Shown in pieces: positions 51,146 to 64,000 of a stretch of 64,000 bases of DNA; within the stretch, counting starts at the first letter, position 1; each line of letters begins with the position of its first letter. A model generated the notes under the pieces. It saw only the letters and a list, made by a program, of their open reading frames with translations, made no database searches and had not been told where the DNA came from. Source of the DNA: Hirundichthys speculiger (Eukaryota > Chordata > Actinopteri > Beloniformes > Exocoetidae); assembly GCA_018398805.1 (NCBI GenBank), contig JAGFBZ010000865.1:2790001-2854000 (forward strand), written 5' to 3'. The translations under genes and the position numbers were made by a program.

Positions 51146-51969
51146 TGGAGCCCCGTTTGGGTCATAATTCAATGAATAAATTATTATTATTATAAAAAAC
51201 AGGTGTTTTTTATTATTATGAAATATTTCCCATTATTATGAGAATGGTTTTGTTTTTCATAATAATGAGCTTTTACATAATAATGGCATTGTTTTTCATA
51301 AGAATGATTTGTGTGTCAATCACAGCAGAGAGGGTGGAGCCATTTATGTGATTGGCTGCTCTTTCATTCAGGCATAAGCAACAGAACAGTGAATATAGAT
51401 AGTGGGCAAAGGTGCAATGTATATACTCCAGGCCAGTAGGTGGCAGAATGCACCTCAGTTTACGGTTAAAAGTTGACATCGACTAAGAAACGTCAAGGTT
51501 TCCTGTAGCTCAGTCCAAGCTGCCATAGCTACAATCGGACTAGGAGCGCACCTTGATGACGCCACGGCCCGCTGTGAACGGGACCTCACGGCCAAAACTG
51601 GTAGATGTCAGAGCGTAGAATGGAGAAGGATCAGCCAATGAGCGTGTAGGTCAACCACTGGTCCCGCCCAGTGGCAAAATGTCATTACTGTGTAAAAGCT
51701 CATTCTTATGAAAAACGAAGCCATTATGTAAAAACTCATTCTTAGATTTAAAAAAAAGCCATTCTGAAATAAACTATTATGCATTAAACTAAGATTAAAT
51801 AATAATAAAATATATTTCATAATAATTACATTTTTTCATAATAATAGGAAATATTTCATAATAATGAACATGTATTTCATAATTATTGGAAACATTTCAT
51901 AATAATGGATACGTATTTCATAATAATAGACTCATTTATTCATTGAATTATGACCCAAACGGGGCTCCA
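51146..51969. mobile_element. TIR element (824 bp) with perfect 36-bp inverted repeats, nested in Tc1 remnant
   Basis: The first 36 bases (starting tggagccccgtttgggtcat) recur exactly inverted at the right end. The flanks are TA/TA, or equally AT/AT if the element starts at ggagcccc, so the superfamily is ambiguous (mariner-like or ISL2EU-like). The subterminal regions are made of repeated 'cataataatg' and 'atttcataataat' words. A GC-richer centre (about 51320-51680) includes ggtcccgcccagtgg. I see no transposase. Perfect TIRs inside a decayed host suggest a young insertion. Confidence 0.85.
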
Positions 51970-52123
51970 TAACAAAAAGGCTGGAAAGGTAACTGGTGCA
52001 AATCAAAACAAATGGGGGAGCATTTGTCAATGAATAAAGATCTAAGGAACAATGGAACTGTTCTGTGGTCAGAAGATTCAAAATTTTAAATTCCTTTTGG
52101 AAACCATGAACACTGTCCTGCAG

Positions 52124-52150
52124 AAAAAAAAAAGGGGGGGGGGGGGGGGG
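52124..52150 (+). repeat. A10-G17 homopolymer junction
   Basis: Ten A followed by seventeen G within the transposase region of the decayed Tc1 copy, where intact relatives have a mixed purine segment. It probably arose by slippage in a purine-rich codon run. Confidence 0.85.
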
Positions 52151-52260
52151 ATCCAGGTTGTTATCAGAGGACAGTTCAAAAGCCTGCATCTCTGATGGTA
52201 TGAGGTTGCATCAGTGTCTCTGGCATGAACAGCCAACACATCTGGAAAGGTGTATTAATG

Positions 52261-53156
52261 AATGTATTGTATTTGGTCTTCTTTTGAGAAGGAAATGCTC
52301 ACAAAGAAAGTGTTTATTATCGATCTTATTCCTGTAACAGCAACGTTTCGGATAGATACCAGCAAATTTGCAAATCCAAAATCCAGCCTCCTATCTGTAT
52401 TCATTTGTTATTTAAAATACCGTCTGAACGTCCCTTTTTTCATATTTATTTATGTTTTTTTTTTCATTCACCTTCGCATTATCTCGAGGATTCCTTGTTG
52501 CTGTTCACTCGTACATTCATAGTGCACGTACAGTTTTCTGTCATTAAAAATAAAAGTTTTTTTCCAGTCAACAGAGGGTGGTGAGATGAGCATCAATTCT
52601 TGTGTTTCTGCTGTTTCATCTCATCGAAGAAGAAGAACAACATTTACTAACGTAGAAGAAGATGTTGGAGGCCTGTTGGATGTTTAACGAGCTGAGAAGA
52701 TAAGGTTAATGTTTTAAATTGTTCTTTATCCATTAGTTGGTGGTGAAAAAAAATGAAACATGTTATATTCGTCTTCTTGTTGAATGCGTCGATAACAATG
52801 AACGTTGCTCCACTTAGCTGAGATTAGCCGTAGCTTGCCAATGACCACCTTTGCATATTTAATAAGGGCGTTTTGTTGGGGTTTGGGCTTTTTATGGCGT
52901 TAAATCTATCTCTAAATAACTAACAGCACGACACAGTTATCTTTCATAGGTTACTGGTTACATTATGACTGTAACGCTGAACCTGTGTACTTTCTTCCAC
53001 AAGTTGTAGACGCCTCGGCGTTTATTGTGGAAACATGACTGAATAAAGTTTAAACCTAATGTAAAAGAGACATGCTATTTTTAAACACCATAACTCACAC
53101 ACGTAGACCTCGTCTGATTTTTGTTCTTGTTTCCAGTTTTGACGCCACTCCGGACC
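52261..53156 (+). other. cldnd1: Upstream region and probable 5' UTR exon of cldnd1
   Basis: The coding exon of cldnd1 is preceded by a ttccag acceptor at 53131-53136, so an untranslated exon lies upstream. A purine-rich stretch at about 52620-52702 (tcgaagaagaagaacaacat ... gaagataagg) followed by a possible donor is a candidate, but I cannot prove it. Confidence 0.35.
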
Positions 53157-59912
<6,756 letters not shown>

Positions 59913-61140
59913 AAGAACGAAGCAGTATACTTTAAGACGGGTCTAAAAACTTCCTGAAAAACTATTTCTGTTTAAAGGAGGCTTTGTAAAAGAAAAAGAA
60001 TTGATGTGTGAAACAATCTTCTAAACAAATAAATGAAAGCAATCACAGGGTAACACTAGCAAAAGAATAAACTAATGAATTTTTATTATTATCAGAAGTA
60101 CATGTAAGTTGAGGTTTAATACCTTTAAGTTGAATTATCTCTCTTTTGCTTGTTTTTTCATCCCTGTCCTGTTTCTGATCCAAAGCATGTTTTTGACATC
60201 CAGATATTTGTAAATTCTGGTGTCAACCGAGTTTCTGTGCTGCATTTTTTACTTCCTATTTTTGCCTTCTTATTTTTTTGTTGCTATTGCTTTTAAAGCT
60301 GCTCACCACATTGTCCTTAACTCAGTTGAAGATTATAAACTTGCACTGTGTTATGAATTTCAGACCTGGAAATATCCAAGTCAAGGTAGCTATCTCTGTC
60401 GGAGAAAAAAAAAAAGTCTAACATGCCTTTATTTAAGTCTTCTGTTGTGTCTTATTTTGGCGTAATTCTCAGTATCAAGCCTTTGCTCTGCATGCCTTTC
60501 ACGCTGACCTTTTCATCATCTGTGGTAATTTATTTCAGTCTGTGGTATCTGCTGACTAAATGTCATGAAATGTCACTCACTAAAAATGGAACCACTCTCT
60601 TTCATTGTCTCTGTTATTGATACATCTGATGTGTTTAGCATAATTTGAAAATTTCAAGCTGAATTTATTTGGTGCCACTTGAAGAAACCTGTGACCTTCA
60701 GCTCAAACTGTACTAATGAAATTTAGGTGGGTTTAGTGTTTAGGTGTAGACTTAGATGTAGTCAGCTCTAAACCTTTTAAAATGGTTTTACTAGATTAGC
60801 TGATGGCTTTGGTAAGTTTTAGATTATTTTAAGCTCTTTGAGTATTTTTGATACTCTTGAATCACAGAGATTGGTATTTTGAATAACTTGAATTTGTAAG
60901 AGAAGAAAATAATGAGCGCTTGTCTTCTCACATTGGTATGGGGAAAGTGAGTGAATTTGCAACTATATTTTGAATTCCAGGATAGCTTTTTGCTCACAAG
61001 TACAAATTCGGATGTTTTAGTCACAATGTTTGTTACACATCTGACGTGGGTACACGATTGCTTTTTGTAAATGTTTCTATGTATTCTAAAGCACATTGTT
61101 TGTATTATTTCAGGATTAATAAAATGAACATTTGCTGACA
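59913..61140 (+). other. cldnd1: Probable 3' UTR of cldnd1
   Basis: AT-rich non-coding sequence follows the stop codon and ends near a canonical aataaa at 61118-61123. An earlier signal-like aataaa occurs near 60,030. The length is inferred only. Confidence 0.45.
61118..61123 (+). promoter_or_regulatory. cldnd1: Candidate polyadenylation signal of cldnd1
   Basis: Canonical aataaa, followed about 25 bp later by the T/G-rich tgtgttacttgtcttattct. Confidence 0.4.
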
Positions 61141-61170
61141 TGTGTTACTTGTCTTATTCTTTTGAATGAC

Positions 61171-61230
61171 TGAATCAGACCTTTATTGTCATTGAGCCAG
61201 CGTCCCAGCACAACAAAATTACATGAAAGC
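61171..61230 (-). repeat. 3' tail of a dispersed fish retroelement (second copy)
   Basis: Reads, on the minus strand, ttttgttgtgctgggacgct then ggctcaatgacaataaaggt. It is nearly the same as the plus-strand copy at 16881-16940. Confidence 0.6.
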
Positions 61231-62147
61231 CCCACAATTCATTTGTAAAAATCATTGAAGCTTTTAAATTTTATTTTGATCAGGCATCTTAATTCTGTTC
61301 CTCTTCAATGCAAATAAGTCATCCAGAGCCTTTTAATTCCAGTTTTATCTCCAGGGAGCCGTAGAAACTGCCACTAGAAATGATTAGATAGGAAAACAAA
61401 CACATCCAAAATGGCTTGCCACAGTGTTGGAATGCTATTGAATTGCTGGTTTCACACACATGCAAAAAAACCTGTTGATCCAGGGTGTTTATAGCAATTT
61501 ACCACCATCTTCCTTGTTTTGGGTAGTGGTTCTTTGGGAGTCTCCTTGTATGAGTAATCACCTGAAGCCCTCCCCCACCACGCTGTGAAAGTACCTGAGT
61601 AGGTATGGCTGGCTAAATGACTATATAAATCTGTTCTTTTAGACAAGACAAGTATGATCCTGTAAAACAGAATTATTTGGGCTCTGATGTGACTAAGTCT
61701 TAATTTGCTTGTGACTAAGCTGCATTTACTGACGACTGAGCCGATCCACTGACATTCAGTTTTAATTGTATTTAGCTGATGAGTTGACATTTACAGTGAT
61801 TCATGTCTTTCATTCATTTAAACATGATGCTTGTAAAATAGCAGTCCATCAGGACAGCTGAGTTCATTTTAAAAAATAACTAGAAGAAACTTAGAAGAAC
61901 TAGAAGGAGTGTTTTAGCTTCAGTCAGTAAAGTTTAACAAAGAAAAAACTGGTCTTACAGATGAGCTTCAGTTTGTGATTCACAGAGGAAGCAATGTTTC
62001 AGAACTGATTATTTCATTGCAGGACTTACTCATTGAAACCTGTATTTGGGACTATAATTACATTAAGAATTGTGCTTTTACTTTGGAAATTATCAGAGCA
62101 CATGCAGAGCGTACATTTTCCTGGTCCTGCTTCTGTCCTCTGTTCTC

Positions 62148-63951
62148 TCAGTCCTTCTTCACGCTTATGGATGGAAAGGTATAGGTGTTCTTTCGGGCTA
62201 AATGGAAAGCAATCTTCTTTTCATAGTAGGCACACTCGTTCACAAAGAAAGGGTAGAGGGCTTCTCCCTCATGCTTCACAGTCTCCCCAGAAAATGACAG
62301 GAACACGGGATCTCCTGGCCGCAGAAGCTCAAAGTCATTATCCTGGACAGAAACATACAAAGTTGACATTTAGTGTTTGTCACTGACTTTAAATAGGGTC
62401 CTTGCATCCTTAAGTCCACATATGTTCATGTGAATGCAGCTTTGTTTAAGTGAAGGTTTCAACTTTAACACTTACAACCAAAAAGTTCTACTTTATCTGT
62501 AGCTCAGGGTGTATAGCAGCAGTAATTTCACCGTTAGGGTCTCGTGGGTAATCAATAGTCTTTGCAAACGTGAAGGCCTCCACTTCACCTCCCACAAAAA
62601 CACATCCTGATGGCAGAGAATGGAATGGGGGTGTGTTATAGAGGGGTCAACAGGTCGAGGCTTGATGATAGCAGGTCTTGAGACATCATTGGGCCTAATA
62701 AAACCAGTTATGTCCCTGTCGTTTAACGCCAGAGGGAAGTTAGCGATAAATAAATACTGTCCAAAACAATGGTTGCAAAGCATATAACTGTTTAAAAGTA
62801 CTAGTAAGACAAGCTTAAGATTGTTTTAAGATATTGAGTTAGGGAAGATTAAATAGAGGGAAGAATAAATCCACCCCTACAAACTAGTCTGTAGGGGCAG
62901 CATTTTACCAGAATTAAATTCCCGAAGCCATTCTATTGTGAGATCCACTGCCTCTTTCGCCATGTTAAAGATATCAGCTCTGAGCACACCGCTGGGTTGA
63001 GGACCAACCTCTAGCGCTGCAAACAATGAGAGGTGCAATCATCTCATGTTCAGTAAAGTTATTCAGACAGAAAATAAGAAATTCTTAAGCATATACAAAG
63101 ATCTAGAACTTACCAAAGCCATGCTTGCCCACTGACTCCAAGGAAAAAGCATTGGGGACTGGTATGTCCAGTATGATAGATCTCAGAGGTGCAGAAGTCA
63201 TCTTACTCTGAAAATCATGTAACAATAATGCTTTAAAACCTGTTGAACTTTGAAATGTATCTGCAACGTTATCCTGGAATTCAACCACTGATTCAGATTT
63301 ATCTTTACAAAAGGACGAATAAGCCACTGAAGGTAACATCACATGCAGAAGAATAGTATCCTAAAAGGGTGTGTCTGGATGACTCCTTGATGTTCGTACC
63401 TGTATGTATTTGTAAATGTGCAGGGTGATCCAGTCTAAGGAGTAGAAGATGAAGCACAGGCCCATGTTGGCAGTTGTGTTGTGAATGTCGATGACCAGAT
63501 CCACAGCCTCTTTGCTTCCTTTGGGCCCCAGCTGAGAGTTCAGCTCTTGAGCTCTCCTCAGCTCATACGGTGTTGAATCTGTTATGGGGGAACTGCGAGC
63601 CAGACAATATTTTAAGGTGAGATTACAATACAGACTTCTCCAAAGTACAAATGATCAACCTCCGCACGTGGAAACTGCAGCATCTACTGAAAGTTTTAAT
63701 GTCACTACTTGTTGTGAGCTTACCTCAGTAAGGCATCTGTGAAGCAGCGGTTGAGATCCGTCTCTACATATCTTCTGCAAGCATCCACGGCTCGTGGATT
63801 TGACCTGGACAGTCGTTATGGAAACAGATCCCATTTTATCCAGCTTTTTTTTTTGCATTTCCCTCACAATGTACACTCCTGTCATCTCATTACCGTGAGT
63901 GCCGCCACAAATGGCGACACTGGACAGTGGTGGGAAATAGGCGTGCTCCAT
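62148..63951 (-). CDS. acy3: Aspartoacylase/aminoacylase-3-like hydrolase, apparently disrupted
   Basis: Six minus-strand exons: 63951-63724, 63592-63400, 63207-63114, 63016-62909, 62606-62497 and 62342-62148. Without the frame break they would code for about 308 aa, close to ASPA/ACY3 (313-319 aa). Zinc ligands are in GGTHGNE (exon 1) and VIDIHNTTANMG (exon 2). Substrate residues appear as DLNR (exon 1, shifted frame), and the catalytic Glu in LEVGPQPSGVLRADIF. The C-terminus carries FVNECAYYEKK. These M14-like zinc enzymes hydrolyse N-acetyl-aspartate (ASPA) or N-acetyl aromatic amino acids and mercapturates (ACY3); ACY3 fits slightly better. Two defects are visible. Exon 1 is 228 nt although its exit phase requires 227, so GGTHGNE and DLNR lie in different frames, the break falling at about 63798-63812. 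The donor after exon 5 is AT instead of GT (62496-62495). The ATG exon is preceded by an acceptor, so a 5' untranslated exon lies beyond the window. Confidence 0.85.
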
Positions 63952-64000
63952 CTGTTTGGAGGAAAACAGGAAGCTGTTGTTAGATGCTGGTTGCTTTCTC

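Larger units (their letters stand above)
50945..52260 (+). mobile_element. Decayed Tc1-like transposon, interrupted by a younger element
   Basis: The left end acaaccccaattccaaacaa, then gttgggacgctgtgtaatat, is the familiar terminus of a fish Tc1-like family. Beyond the insert at 51146-51969, degenerate transposase text resumes. LWSEDSKF carries the first catalytic Asp of the DDE set, followed by PFGNHEHCPAE. After an A/G homopolymer expansion comes VIRGQFKSLHL-WYEVASVS, equivalent to the CYQRSVQKPASVMVWGCIS-like stretch. Frames are broken and no right terminus is visible, so the end is approximate. It is inactive. Confidence 0.7.

Noticed and set aside
51181..51945. Repeated cataataatg/atttcataataat words considered as a CRISPR-like or satellite array
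   Set aside because: Repeat lengths and spacers are irregular, and the words lie wholly inside a TIR element as AT-rich subterminal repeats. The host is a vertebrate.
62495..62606. Calling acy3 intron 5 a minor-spliceosome (U12) AT-AC intron
   Set aside because: The donor is ataaag, not atatcctt, and the intron ends in AG. A mutated GT donor is simpler.

Overview
This window is nuclear DNA from a teleost fish. It contains five spliced vertebrate genes with recognisable orthologues, long introns, long 3' UTRs, and many fish-type DNA transposons (Tc1/mariner, hAT, PIF-Harbinger, pogo-like) plus LINE fragments. I could not determine the species. I saw no operons, CRISPR arrays, rRNA or tRNA genes, and no previously undescribed biological system.

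Layout. Positions 1-17,118 hold no recognisable coding exon. They are upstream or 5' intronic sequence of rnf24 and contain several mobile elements, including a hAT MITE inserted into a relative. rnf24 (17,119-30,657, +, 5 coding exons, 149 aa, RING-H2 membrane E3 ligase) is followed by a long 3' UTR with a polyadenylation signal near 35,380. A decayed Sleeping Beauty-like Tc1 copy and a LINE fragment fill 35.6-37.7 kb. ccdc86 (40,231-38,460, -, 4 exons, 290 aa, Cgr1-type nucleolar protein) comes next. It is followed by glb1, lysosomal beta-galactosidase (42,056-50,283, +, 16 exons, 647 aa), which appears to use two GC-AG introns. After a decayed Tc1 copy that carries a younger TIR element lies cldnd1 (53,157-59,912, +, 4 coding exons, 248 aa, claudin-like tetraspan protein). 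Its last intron is packed with four TIR elements. An aspartoacylase/aminoacylase-3-like gene (63,951-62,148, -, 6 exons) closes the window. It carries a frameshift in its first coding exon and a lost GT donor after exon 5, so it is either a young pseudogene or affected by sequence errors.

The five genes do not form one pathway: protein ubiquitination, ribosome/nucleolus biology, lysosomal glycan breakdown, a membrane protein, and N-acyl amino acid hydrolysis. Their proximity is ordinary vertebrate gene order. Exon boundaries were assigned by eye from reading frame, splice dinucleotides and recalled family similarity. Each gene's summed exon lengths give an intact reading frame, except the aspartoacylase-like gene.
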